A DNA stretch of 64,000 nucleotides from Rhipidocladum racemiflorum. Lineage: Eukaryota > Streptophyta > Magnoliopsida > Poales > Poaceae. Shown piece after piece: positions 10,335 to 21,600 of this stretch (positions within the stretch are counted from its first letter, which is position 1; each line of letters starts with the position of its first letter). A program made the position numbers and the translations under genes. The notes beneath the pieces are model-generated. The model made no database searches. It saw nothing but the letters and a program-made list of their open reading frames with translations, and was not told the origin of the DNA. The stretch covers positions 7,998,001 to 8,062,000 of the forward strand of contig CM070581.1 of NCBI GenBank assembly GCA_036346355.1, read 5' to 3'.

Positions 10335-11510
10335 TGGGTAGGTTTCACTTTTCGTTTTGAACTCAAATTCTGATATCCTGACGGTATCGAAATTTACAAA
10401 ATTTCGTTTGAAATTCGCTTAAAACCGCTCGGTTCGAAAGTTAAATGAATTTGAAATTTAGTTAAAAAGGTTCGAAACCTCCGAGCGAAATTCGCGATTT
10501 TCATTCGAAAACCGCTCAAAAAGGCTTGAAATTCCCTCGAAAAACTCGAAAAACCGCTGGGTTTGAAAACCGCTCGAAAAGCCTCAAAATTCGCTCGAAA
10601 AAGTTGAAAACCGATGATAGTTGAAAAAATAGGAGGAAATGTAGAAAAATTATGGAAACATTGTAAAAAAAACTATCGTAAAATTTGAAAAAGAACCAAT
10701 TAAAAACAAAAAATGATATTTGAAGAATTACTTTCAACAAATATTGCTACTAAATATAATTGAATAAATATTGAAACATGAGCGTGTTGTGGAGGTGTAG
10801 TCTAAAATTTTGATTCAAATGTTGTACTTATTTGATCAATTATGATTTTTGTAGGCTATAGCAGATCCTGTAACAACGCATTTCCATTTATTTTTATGCA
10901 CTACAATTGATTGTTTAATATTTGCATTCATGTTGAATATTTAGTTATGATATGGTCCTCTCTCAAAATAATAGGAAAAAAATGATACACGATTTATCAT
11001 TAGAGGTCTCATATAATTCTATATTGATTGTTGACAAGTTAAACCGGGGTTTTTGATTTAGTCTAATGATCTCTTAGCAGTTTACATGTGATTTTAAGAA
11101 AAACTCATATGTACTTTCTGAATATAGGTCATGATTTTATGGATAGTGCCATTCTTGCCTCATCCTGCTGGTTTTTATAAAGAAATGTTGGTACTAAATA
11201 TACTTCAATAAATATGATTACTAAATATAATTCAACAAATATTTATACTAAATATACTTCAACAAATATTGCTACTAAATAAATTGAATGGCTCAAAAAC
11301 ATCTTCAAACTTTATTTTTTAAAATAATATTCACATCAGATATCATAAAGCTATTAATACTAATTATGGAGAATTTTTTTCAAAAATTTTAAATTTTTTG
11401 AATTTAAATTTGAATTTGAGCGAAATTCGAAATGTTTTTTTTCGGCTTTGGGCGGTATAGTTGAAATTCGTGAATTTCGTTCGGATTTCAACGTAAAGTC
11501 GAACCCTGGC
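10335..11510. repeat. AT-rich element with CGCTCGAAAA repeats and inverted ends
   Basis: Its left part (10340-10620) repeats 'aaaccgctcg' and 'ttcgaaa' phrases. Its right part (11400-11510) carries the inverse (GAGCGAAATTCGAAATG, GAATTTCGTTCGG). The arms suggest a non-autonomous DNA transposon of about 1.2 kb. No terminal duplication was found. The middle is AT-rich non-coding sequence and contains a 27-bp tandem array. Confidence 0.45.
11192..11286 (+). repeat. 27-bp tandem repeat, about 3.5 copies
   Basis: Units begin TACTAAATATA at 11192, 11219, 11246 and 11273, exactly 27 bp apart. They differ at a few positions (ACTTCAATAAATATG, AATTCAACAAATATT). A single related unit is present at about 10748-10775, so the unit existed in the element before amplification. 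Confidence 0.85.
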
Positions 11511-11582
11511 CAGGGCTAACACCGCGCAAATCTAGATGCACGTCCAGCTCTTGCGCGCTAAGCACCCCGCGCCCGACGTATA

Positions 11583-11846
11583 ACCCCTTCCGATCATAAA
11601 TAGATTTTGTTTTAAACATGATTTAACTTTCAAAACTTTAGTTATTAATATATATTTTTTTTAAAAAATTAATTAGATACATAAAAATTATATGTGTGGA
11701 TTTATCTTAAAAAGCTATATTTATGGCGATTGAGTATTACAACAACAGTTTAATAAATATATTATAATATATTATAATAAAAAATAGTAATCAAAGCTAT
11801 ATTTTACATACCGGTGTTCAAACGACAACTATTCGGGGCGATTGAG
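11583..11846. mobile_element. Decayed Stowaway-like MITE
   Basis: The left end ACCCCTTCCGATCATAAATAG and the reversed right end CTCAATCGCCCCGAATAG are weak matches to Stowaway termini, with TA on both sides (11581-11582, 11847-11848). The inner sequence resembles the Stowaway at 8485 (ATATATTATAATAAAAA, GGTGTTCAAACGAC). A 20-bp phrase (GGCGATTGAGTATTACA) is repeated at about 11734 and 11838. Confidence 0.45.
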
Positions 11847-12469
11847 TATTACAGCAACAGATTCTCAGCTTTAGCTCTCGAGCGAATGCTCTCAGCAACC
11901 ATGTGCTTGTTATACGTGCAGGAGGAGGCCCATGAAGACAAATTAAACCGCCAGCCTTACATCCCTAACAAACGGAAGCTTCTCTCCCAATGACAAATTC
12001 AATGGATGAACCAATTGCATTCGATCCAGCCCAATATATATATATAAGATATAAATGGGGAGAAGAAGATATGCAATCCAAAATCATGACAATATGACGT
12101 GCATAGGGAAACCATGACAAGTTGTTTCAAACCGATCAATGCTTGGGGAAATACCACTTGAGGTACGATAGAGGTACAACTGCAGCTCATCAGATCGCAA
12201 AATCAATGTTGAAGGTCCAGCCTTAAAACCCTCGTAGGCGATGAATCTGGACTATCCATTGCAAGATCGGACGGTCCAAAACACGCGCAATCCAGATGGA
12301 CCGCGGGCGATCTTCTTCCATGATATTTCCAAGCCTCACGGAGGTTAAGCAACAAAATATGCCTGCAGGAGCAGCAGCCTTTGCGGTGGATGTCGAAGCT
12401 TTTTTAGCCCTTCGAGCTAGGGGTGGGTGACAATATGCTTGGATCGGTCTAGGCTTTTGGATTAGACTG
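11847..12469. other. Intergenic, nothing firm
   Basis: No gene-like frame or recognised element end was found. A TA microsatellite lies at about 12036-12048. Confidence 0.3.
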
Positions 12470-12474
12470 GTCTA

Positions 12475-12701
12475 TGTTAGGATATGACTCAATATCTAAT
12501 CTTACCAAACTTGGAGTCCTTGCCTTCTACGATACGGACTCATTGGCTATATAAGCGCATGCGGATCTTATAATCTCGAACCATCATAGTGGATTTTCGT
12601 CTCCCGTGGTTTTTTCCCGCAAGGGTTTCCACGTAAATCTCGTGTCCACCGTTCCAATCTATTGTGTGCGTGTGCGTGCGTGTGCAACCCTAACCCTAAC
12701 A
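12475..12701 (+). repeat. 5' LTR of the copia element
   Basis: 227 bp, TG...CA, with a TATA box (TATATAAG) at 12548-12555. It ends with CCCTAACCCTAACA immediately before the primer-binding site. It matches the 3' LTR almost perfectly except for a block of 23-26 bp just downstream of the TATA box. Confidence 0.93.
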
Positions 12702-13405
12702 AGTGGTATCAGAGCATACCTGGGGTTTCCACGCGCGCCGCCATCGTCTCGGCTTCCGGCGCGCCACGTCCGTTCGGCTTCTGCGTCGCCGCCCTCAGAT
12801 CCGTGCCGTCTTCAGCGCTCGACTGCAGCGCCCGTGCCAACTCCGGCCGCCGCATCGACTTCGGTCTCCGTCGCACTGCACCTGAACCGGCTGCGCTCCG
12901 AGCTTCGTCGCGTGTCTTCCGCGCCGTTCTTCGGATCTGCGACGTCGTCTCCAGCCGACTCTCGAGCTCAATCCGAGAAGAAGAAGCAGGCCCGAGCCAG
13001 CCGCCTTCGGCTCTCCCCAGATCGGACTCAAGTAGCTCTGTCCTTCTCCACATTGAAGCAAACTATCCTTGTCTTCTCGTCCGTGAGAAAGTGGAAGGGA
13101 AGGATAAGTCTTCACGTTTCAAGTTCCAAGAATCTTTTGGACTTGTGTGTTGGTTTCTTTCAAGTCTGCTTAGTGGAGAAGGCTCACGTCCGTGACAACA
13201 TCCAAGTCTTCAGTGACTTTCAAGTCCGGTCCAAAGAGAAAAGAAAGGGGTCGGCAACGGAAAAAAAAAATCGGTTTTCAGTAGAATCTGCTTAGTGCAT
13301 CCCGCGCAGTACAGAACAATTTCTTCGCGCACTCAGAGCGCATCAGGAATTTTCTTCTTCTTCAGAATTTATCATACTGTTTGATCTGCAATTTTTATTC
13401 TCATT

Positions 13406-13759
13406 ATGTCGTCCACTAAATTTGACATCGAGAAGTTTGATGGCAAGATCAGTTTTGCAATATGGCAGGTTCAGATGAAAGGTTCTTACAGGTGGGTGCG
13501 AGAAAAGCATTACGCTAACCAGCGACAATATGAGATGAACAATGGGAAGAACTTGACCAAAAGCCCTTTCCGCCATTCAACTCGCGGTTTGTCTACTGAG
13601 ATGTTTTGCGTGAAGTTATCGGTGAGACCACCGCGCACAATTGTGGAAAAAGTTGGAAGATTTGTACATGAAGAAAAGTCTTGCCAACAAATTGCGTCTC
13701 AAAGAACGTCTGTACACAATTCGCATGGCGGAAGGTACCTCTATTCAGTCTCATCTTAA
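13406..13759 (+). pseudogene. Copia gag remnant
   Basis: The frame opens MSSTKFDIEKFDGKISFAIW, the typical N-terminus of plant copia Gag, about 690 bp downstream of the primer-binding site. After roughly 35 residues the similarity moves between frames, and the frame ends after 117 residues. Remnants continue to about 14160. Gag normally forms the particle that packages element RNA, but this copy could not make the full protein. Confidence 0.8.
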
Positions 13760-14599
13760 TGAGTTTAATTCTCTCTCATCATTGATCTTGAGAAATTAGA
13801 GGTAAAAATTGATGATGAAGATAAGGCTATACATTTGGTCGTCTCTTTTGCACCTTACCTTTAAACATTTCAAAGAGATTATGCTTTATGGTAATCATGA
13901 CACCCTTAGTTTAGAGAATGTTAAATCAAATTTGTTGTCTAAAGAGAAATTTGATATTGATTCTCGTTACGAAGTTAAGGCCGAGGTTTAATTGTTAGAG
14001 GTAGATCACACGACATAAAGGCAGTCCGATAGATCAAGTCTAGATCTAAGTCAAGAGGGCGTAAACCCAACAACTTTAGTTATTGCAAGAATTATGGTCA
14101 TGATGTTTCCCAATTGTTACAAAAAAAAATAAGGCAGATAAAGATAAAAGGCCACAATCCGATAAACCTCTTGAGAGCTAGTCTTGTTCAAAATGAATCG
14201 ATGGTGAGGCTCTAATTAGCACTTCAACTTGAGAATCAAACTCGCTTGGATTATTGATTCACTTTGCACGTTTCATATTTGTCCATTTAAAGAGTGGTTC
14301 TCTACTTATGATTACAGTTGGTAGTGGTGATGTTGTGGCTATTTGATGAGTCTCCACTTGAAATTGTTGGCATCGGTTCTATTCAAATCAAAACTCATGA
14401 TGGCACTATTAGAACCCTCACAAATGTTAGCCATGTTCCCGAGAATGAAAAGAAATCTTATTTCATTAGGCACTATTGAATCTTTGGGTTACAAGTATCA
14501 CAGGTGAAAATGGTGTCCTTAAGATTTCTAAAGGCAATCTTGTTGTCATGAAAGCCAATCGAATCAATAGTCTTTATTACTTGCAAGGTTCCACGATTC

Positions 14600-15300
14600 A
14601 CAGTTACTGCAGTTTGTTTCAACGATTGCATCAAATCCTCACATCATAAGCTTTGGCATATGCGCTTGGGTCACATGAGTGAGAAAGGTATGCATCTTTT
14701 ATTGCAGAAAGGACATTTAGATGATATTGGCAAACTTGATTTACTGAACATTGTGTTTTGGCAAACAAAGAGGGTCGATTTTTCTGTTTCAACTCATCGA
14801 TCCAAAAATTCTTGATTATGTTCATTACGATCTTTGGGGTCCTTCTAAATTTCTTTCTATTGGAGGATGTAGCTACATGATTACCTTCATTGATGATTTT
14901 TCATGAAAGTTTGGGTTTATTTCTTGAAACATAAGAATGAAGCTTTTGATGTTCAAGAATTGGAAAGCTTTTCGTTGAAAATCAAAGCCTGAGAAAAAAT
15001 CAAGAAATTTAGAGCGACAATGGATTAGAATTTTGCAAAGTGGTGAGTTTAATCCCGTTTGTGCTAATCATGGTATTGCAAGACATTTGGTATTCGGTAA
15101 ACCTCGGCAAAATGGTGTGGCGGAGCGTATGAATCGCACTCTTCCTCGAAAGAGCGGTGCATGCTTTCAAATGCGAGGTTTGTGGGACAAAGCGTGCTTT
15201 GTGGTGAGGCTTTCTCTGACCTCTTATTTGATTGTCGCTCTCCAAATTCAGCCATTGATTTTAAGATTCGAAGAGGTTTGGTCGGAGTAAACCGATTGAT
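14600..15300 (+). pseudogene. Copia integrase remnant
   Basis: Pieces in several frames are recognisable. A GAG-pre-integrase-like HKLWHMRLGHMSEKG stretch starts at about 14643, an ITFIDDFS stretch near 14880, and NGVAERMNRTL at about 15109-15145, which is the usual copia integrase block. Frame changes and stops separate them. Integrase would insert the DNA copy into the genome. Confidence 0.7.
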
Positions 15301-15876
15301 TATTCAAACTTGAAAATATTTGGTTGTCTGCTTATGCTCATGTGAGTGATGGAAAATTAGAGCCTAGAGCAAGAAAATGCATATTTGTTGGATATGGTTC
15401 GAGGTGTCAAAGGATATCGTTTATGGTGATGCTCGCCAAATTATTCATTAGTCGTGATGTTACTTTTCATGAAGATGCTTTACTTTCATCACGGTAGTGA
15501 TAGTAATGGTTGTTCATCCACAAATGAATCACGAAATTTCATCTACAACGAATCTGAAATTTACGAGAGTTGATGCAAGAAATGCGAGAATTTGAGGTAG
15601 TTTTACCTACCATTGATAATGATTCATCTAGTGGTTCTAATTTACAACCAATTTCAAGACACCAGTGGTTCTACTTCACACCAGTCTCGGCATCTCCTAG
15701 TATTAATGATCCTTGTATTGCTAGAGATAGAACACGAAGAAATATTCAATTGCTCGCTAGATATCGTGACAACGATGATATGGCACATTATGCTCTTCTT
15801 CTTTGCTCAAGATATTTGTGATACCTTTGAACCTTCTTCTTGATTACGAAGCTATCTCATGTGAAAATTCTTCTAA

Positions 15877-16560
15877 GTGGTTGTGACTATGGATGAAGAA
15901 ATTTTGAGCCTTCATAAGAACAAAACATGGGATTTGGTTGAGCTTCCAAAAGGTAAGAAACCTTTAAAGTGCAAATGGATTTATAAGAAGAAGGATGGTA
16001 TTGCTTTGGAATTGAACTGCAAGATGGAAAGCCGGCTTAGTGGTAAAGGTTTCGACCAAAGGGAAGGTATTGACTTCAATGAAGTTTTCTCTCTGTTGTT
16101 CGCCACTCTTCAATTCGGGTTATGCTTGCATTTGTTGCTTTATTTGACTTGGAATTAGAGCAACTTGATGTTAAGCTGCTTTCTTACATGGAGATTTAGA
16201 AGAAGAGATTTTTATGACACAACCTGAGGGTTTGCTACTCTGGAAAGGAGAATTTAGTTTGTCATTTGAAAAAGTCTCTCTATGGTTTAAAACAAGCTCC
16301 AAGGCGATGGTATAAAAGGTTTGATTCTTTTATGATTGCACAACAATACTCTCATGACAATTATGATAATTGTGTTTACTTCAAGCAGTTCCCAAGTGGT
16401 TCATTTGTTTATTTGCTCTATGTTGATGATATGCTCATTGTTTCTCATGACAAGTCACTTGGTTAAGCAGCTTGAAGGCTCAACTTAGTCATGAATTTGA
16501 GATGAAAGATCTTGGTCGACAAAGAAAGAAAATTCTTGGGATGGAAATTCGTGATCGCAA
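15877..16560 (+). pseudogene. Copia reverse transcriptase remnant
   Basis: A first frame (15877-16158) shows TWDLVELPKGKKPLKCKWIY, then GFDQREGIDFNEVFS. A second (16266-16466) shows KKSLYGLKQAPRRWYKRF and the catalytic YVDDMLIVS box, with both Asp residues kept. The two frames are separated by a stop and shift, and a further shift follows SHDKSLG. The order and spacing are normal for Ty1/copia reverse transcriptase. Confidence 0.85.
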
Positions 16561-16994
16561 AGTACATTATTTCTATCTCGGAAAAGTTATATTGAGAAGG
16601 TACTTGGCAGATTTAATCTCGGTGATTGCAAACTGTTTCTACACCTTTGCCTCTCACTTTAAATTATCTTCAAGTCGATGTCCTACTAATGAAGAAGACA
16701 AAGACTATATGTCTCGTATTCCTTACTCTAGTGCGAGTTGGTAATCTCATGTATGCTATGATTTGCACGAACGGTTGGCTCATTCTGTTTAGTGTTGTTA
16801 GCAGATTTATGCATAATCTGGCAAAGAGCATTGGAATGCGGTTAAGTGGATTCTTCGTTATTTGAAAGGCACTTCTAATTTTGGCTTGATGTTTGATAAG
16901 AATAAAGTGAAAACAAATGATGTTCTTGGGTTTGTTGATTAGATTATCTTGGTGATCTTGATAAGCGAAGATCAATTTTGGATATATCTTCTCT

Positions 16995-17381
16995 TTGTGT
17001 GGTTACTGCAGTCCGTTGGAAAGCATCCTTCAAATGACCCTATTGCGCTCTTTCTACCTCTTTGAGCGGAATATATTTCACTTGAAGGCGTTAAGGAAGC
17101 TATTTGGTTGCAGTCTGGTTTACGAACTTGGTATTAAACAGGATGTTCTTCTTGTTTATTGTGATAGCAGTGCTATTTGTTTGACCAAGAATGATATGTA
17201 TCATGCCAAGACCAAGCATATTGATATCAAGTACCATTTTATTCGCGACATTGTTGCTGAAGGACATATTATTGTGGGAAAGATACACACTGATGATAAT
17301 CCTGCAGACATGCTCACCAAGTCTCTCTCTAATACCAAGTTCAAGCATTGTCTTGACTTGGTTGGTATTCATGGTGCTTAA
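16995..17381 (+). pseudogene. Copia RNase H remnant and C-terminus
   Basis: The frame contains VYCDSSAICLTKNDMYHAKT, HIDIKYHFIRD and TDDNPADMLTKSLSNTKF, the standard C-terminal end of copia polyproteins. It ends with TAA about 60 bp before the 3' LTR. RNase H removes the RNA strand during reverse transcription. The N-terminal part of the domain is scrambled by frameshifts. Confidence 0.85.
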
Positions 17382-17442
17382 TTGCCCTTCGGGGTTTCTT
17401 GGAGACAAATTTTTATTATGGATTTTGAGTCAAGGGGAGGTT

Positions 17443-17672
17443 TGTTAGGATATGACTCAATATCTAATCTTACCAAACTTGGAGTCCTTGCCTTCTACGA
17501 TACGGACTCATTGGCTATATAAGCCACCCCCATGTACTTGTAATCCTTGAACCATCATAGTGGATTTTCGTCTCCCGTGGTTTTTTCCCGCAAGGGTTTC
17601 CACGTAAATCTCGTGTCCACCGTTCCAATCTATTATGTGCGTGTGCGTGCGTGTGCAACCCTAACCCTAACA
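17443..17672 (+). repeat. 3' LTR of the copia element
   Basis: 230 bp with the same termini as the 5' LTR. Outside the block downstream of the TATA box I count one difference in about 200 bp (ATTATGTG versus ATTGTGTG near the end). Confidence 0.93.
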
Positions 17673-17677
17673 GTCTA

Positions 17678-18470
17678 AAATTGCAAATAGATTGTATTCA
17701 TTTTGGATTTATAGCTATTTGAATCAGATCTAGATCAGATTGGATCAGGCTTGGACATTACGTTTTTCTACTAAATCGTTGTATGTCATCTATTATGTGT
17801 TAATTCTGGTCACATCTACATTAATATTTTACATGTAAATGGCTTGGATCAAGGTCCAAGCTTTTATTTGGGCCTAGATTGGACCTAGGCTTATTAGTTT
17901 TAGATTTGGACCAGACTGTATTAAAGAAACAAAAAATTGAACTTAGATCAGGCTTGTGCTAGACTTCAGCCCATTATCACCTATGCTCAGAGCACAATGT
18001 TTCTGCAAATCCAACCCCCATGTGGTTTTCTTTTCTTTTTCTTAAAAAAATGACACTTTCTCCGACTGCGAAAAACATGGTAAATAACACGTATCGCCTA
18101 TCATGTTTGTGTACTACGATAGGTGGTCGTGTCTGTGGCAGGAGGCGATGTCGAGTCCGAGGACAACGGCATGATTGGCATGCTGCTGCGCTTGGGGTGT
18201 TCGACATCTTACTACAGAGAGCTTGTCGTGGTGCGTCATCTGCTTGCCTACCGCCGCGCTCGATCGGTCTCCTATATGTCTCGGTGCTCCTGCAGTTAAG
18301 AGGAGAACTATTTTTACAATAGTGACTGTATTTGTAAAAAATAAATTGTAAATAAAGAGCCAAGTTTCGGCTTCTTTGCGGTGCAGCCTGACGGACGGAC
18401 GGACGGAGAGACAGAGAGACGATGGGGGTGCAACCCCATTTATCGTCCACATGGACCACATGCATGCATT
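17678..18470. other. Flank between copia element and NPH3 gene
   Basis: 17680-17985 repeats phrases such as 'gatcaggcttgga', and its end (reversed CATAGGTGATAATGGGC) resembles the sequence left of the copia insertion (AGGGGTGGGTGACAATATGC). The copia element may therefore have landed in an older DNA element of about 12416-17984. A (GGAC)n/(AG)n run is at 18389-18418. No gene is visible. Confidence 0.35.
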
Positions 18471-18480
18471 CATTGCCATC

Positions 18481-18489
18481 CTATTTAAT
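18481..18489 (+). promoter_or_regulatory. Candidate TATA box of the NPH3 gene
   Basis: TATTTAATA lies about 140 bp upstream of the start codon, with a CATGCATG (RY-type) motif 20 bp before it. This spacing suggests a leader of about 110 bases. It rests on motif position only. Confidence 0.4.
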
Positions 18490-18628
18490 AACCCTCCCCC
18501 CCTCCTTTAATGGCAGCGCCAGGTACTACAAGAGCAGCAGCCGCTCCAGCAGAGGGGTGATAGATAGGACAAGGAGGGTCAAGTCAGGGAGAGAGGAGGA
18601 AGGAGCAGCAGGAGGGGCCGCAGGAAGC

Positions 18629-21600
18629 ATGGAAATGGGCAGAAGCTGGCAAGAGCTCGGCGTCGTGGACACCATCTACGAGGACGACCACGAGGAGGAG
18701 GAAGTGGAGGAGGACTGCTTCAATTCGCCCACCATGGCGTCCTCTGCGGCCACGTCGACGCGGTCGTGCTCGCCGCCGCAGTCGTCGTCCCTGCCGCCGG
18801 CGCTCAGGAACGCGGTGCAAGAGTGGTATGTTGCTGTAGTTCAGTTCGATCGATGTGATTTGCCGTTTATGCGTGCGTCGAGTGCCTTGGAATTTGGACG
18901 ACGGGAGAGGTGAAATTTGGCATCCAACTAGGGATTGATCCGTCTTCTTGGATGCATCCATGCAGGTCGCGGGCTAATGGATCGTGCAAGCCGGATGTGA
19001 TCGTTCGTGTCCAAGAACATTGCTTCCCTTTGCACAGGGTAAGATCCCCTTTCTTGTACGAGCACTTCAGATTAAAATTCAGACTCTCTGTAAACATAAA
19101 AAAGATGCTGATAACTTCGTTTTTCTGAGCTACTACTCCACGCCATCTTGATCAAATTTGGTGGGATTGCCTATAAATTTTACCACCGACGAGCAAAACT
19201 GAACCGATTTTTCAACTACTAAATTACGCTGCACTAGCAATTCCTGCCAGTTTTTGACGATAGATCTTCTTCCGTGTGAAAAAAAAAAAAACTATTTATG
19301 TCAAATTAATACGAGGCCGGCTGGGTGCACCGAGATGACAACGCATGAAGACTCCACACCCATGCCGTCATACGTTTCTTGTGACGGTAAGAAAGAAAGG
19401 AGTAACTCACGTTAGTTACTGTGCATTTCTCCCTGCACCAAAAGAGCTCATATATAGATTCACTGCAGGTACACTGCCTCTTTAGGCACACCCTTACAAG
19501 ATTTCCTCCTGATGGTTTAGCTGCACTGCACAAGAATTCGTTGGCAGATATAGCCAGATATCCTCCTCCCTGTTAGAAATAGAACTGTGCCTGCCAATTT
19601 GGTCACTGCAGTGGCACACTGAACAATGGGATACCTTGATGCAATCAGGCCTGCATAAACACACAATGGCACGCTTAGTTGCAAGAAGAGAGAGTCTGTA
19701 AAGGTTGCACAAGTGGTTGAGGTGTTGGTTGTGCTTAAATTTGGGCCAAGAAAGTACTACCCCGTATGCCGCAGGTTCTTGCCCCACGAGGAACAGCCAC
19801 CGATGGCGTTGCAAGAGGCAATAATTGATGGCAATTCTGTAGCACATTTACTCCTTCCCTGCATTGGTTAGTGCAGGATGAGTTGTAACTTGCAGTAACC
19901 GTCATAGGAGTTACTGCCTCGGCAAGTTACTGTCCTCCATGCACAGTGACTGGTGTTGATTAAAACTGAGCTCTAAGATGGGAGTAGAAGACTAGAAGAG
20001 GTATAGCTAGATCTTGTGTGAAATATGGGTATTGATTTGGATTTGTCCCTCCATGGCATGTGCTATGCAGTTCGCCAATTAAATCCGACCTAGTTTTACA
20101 GGCGATTTTGCCGGAATTCGAATTCTCTCTCCGTTTCCGAATACATGTTGTTCTAGACTTCTAGCTTTCAAATTTTATTTCTAAATACATGTTATTCTAC
20201 CATTTCAATGTTACTTTTTACTATTTTTTTTCTAAACTCTTTCTCTTCAGCTATTTACAATGATATTTATTACATAGACTAGAATAAGACACAACATTCA
20301 AAGATATATAATAAAAATATGTAATATAGTTTTTTTGTGGATGTGACTTGTGAAAGTGCAAGAACCTATATCGATACATACAGGAGGGAGCATGAGTTAT
20401 GGATGTGGACCAGAGTTTTGCCCATTGCATCCATGTAGGCCAACAAATGATGCGAGTAAATGTAACGTTAGATGGACAGACCATTTCAATATTTATGGAG
20501 TAATATTACTCCTTGCTCGGATCTGAACTCTAAAGTTCTGAACAGAGTATCATTTCTGCTTCAGGTCCGGACATTGTTTTCAACTTGGCTAGCATTGTTT
20601 TCTAAGTTTTGTAGTTGCATGGAATTTGCTAAATCACAGTAACTTGCTGCTTATCAGGAGTACGTGTACTCTGAAGCACTCCTGTAGTAGACTGAAATGT
20701 TTATTGTACATCACACTGTGCTGCAATCCAGTTTAGTGCATAATTATTGTAAGAAGTACAGTACTAGTACTAGAACAACAATGTAAGCCAGCCAGTTGCA
20801 ACATCTCTTGATGCTGCAACTTCTGCCCCCACAGTGAGGCAAATCCAAACGCAAGAGACCATTGATTTCTTTTTCTTTTCCTCGGACGAATTGCAAAGCT
20901 GGAGCAGTTCGTCAAACGCAGGTTGAGTGCTGCCTTAGCCAAAATAGCACCACTAAAAGCACGAAACTGCTGTCATATGCAGTACCAGATAATCAAGATC
21001 CAATCGCTGCAAGCTTGCAACCCTCTGGCATTGTTTGTCTTGTGGGCTTGGAGAATCATTTTGCCAGATCAAATGCTCCAGCTCATCCTTATCGCGACGT
21101 TTTTTTTTCTTCAGAGCAGGTTAAGATTTCATAGTACCGGACGTACACTTGTGGTTTGTGTCTTTGCTGTCTCTGCCAAAAGATTGACGTGACACGCTAA
21201 GCGATCGTTAAAGGAGGCAATTGTTGCCTTTTCTTGATGTGCGAAGTGATTGTTTCACCATCGATTTTTTTTCAGTCAAAAAATTTTACTGTATCATTTT
21301 TGCTGTCAGGACCCGATCACGTCGCAGAGCAGCTACCTGAAGCGGCGGCTCTCGGGGTGCAGCGACATCGACGTGGACCTACCGGCGAGCCTCACGGTCG
21401 ACGCGCTCGTCGACGCCGTCGCGTCATGCTACGGCGCCGAGGTCGCGCTGTCGCCGGCGAACCTCGCGGCGACGTGGGCGGCCGCGGACTGGCTGGAGCT
21501 GCGCGCGGAGGACGGGCTGGCCCGCCGCGCGGAGGACTACTTCTTCAGGGAGGTGGCCACAGACTACGAGCGCGTTGTGGGGGTGCTGAGGTCTTGCCAG

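Larger units (their letters stand above)
12475..17672 (+). mobile_element. Copia LTR retrotransposon with paired LTRs and 5-bp target duplication, coding decayed
   Basis: The element is 5.2 kb. The 5' LTR (12475-12701) and 3' LTR (17443-17672) both start TGTTAGGATATGACTC and end AACCCTAACA, and GTCTA is duplicated at 12470-12474 and 17673-17677. A primer-binding site for initiator tRNA-Met (TGGTATCAGAGC) is at 12704-12715, and a purine tract (CAAGGGGAGG) precedes the 3' LTR. The domain order gag, integrase, reverse transcriptase, RNase H is that of Ty1/copia. Every domain is broken by stops and frameshifts. Confidence 0.93.

Noticed and set aside
12688..12701. Telomere-like CCCTAACCCTAAC at the end of both copia LTRs (also 17658-17671)
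   Set aside because: Only two units, at the LTR terminus in both copies. It is part of the LTR end, not an interstitial telomere.
12606..13295. 229-codon frame in the copia leader
   Set aside because: It spans the LTR end, primer site and leader. The composition is a GC-rich chance frame upstream of gag.
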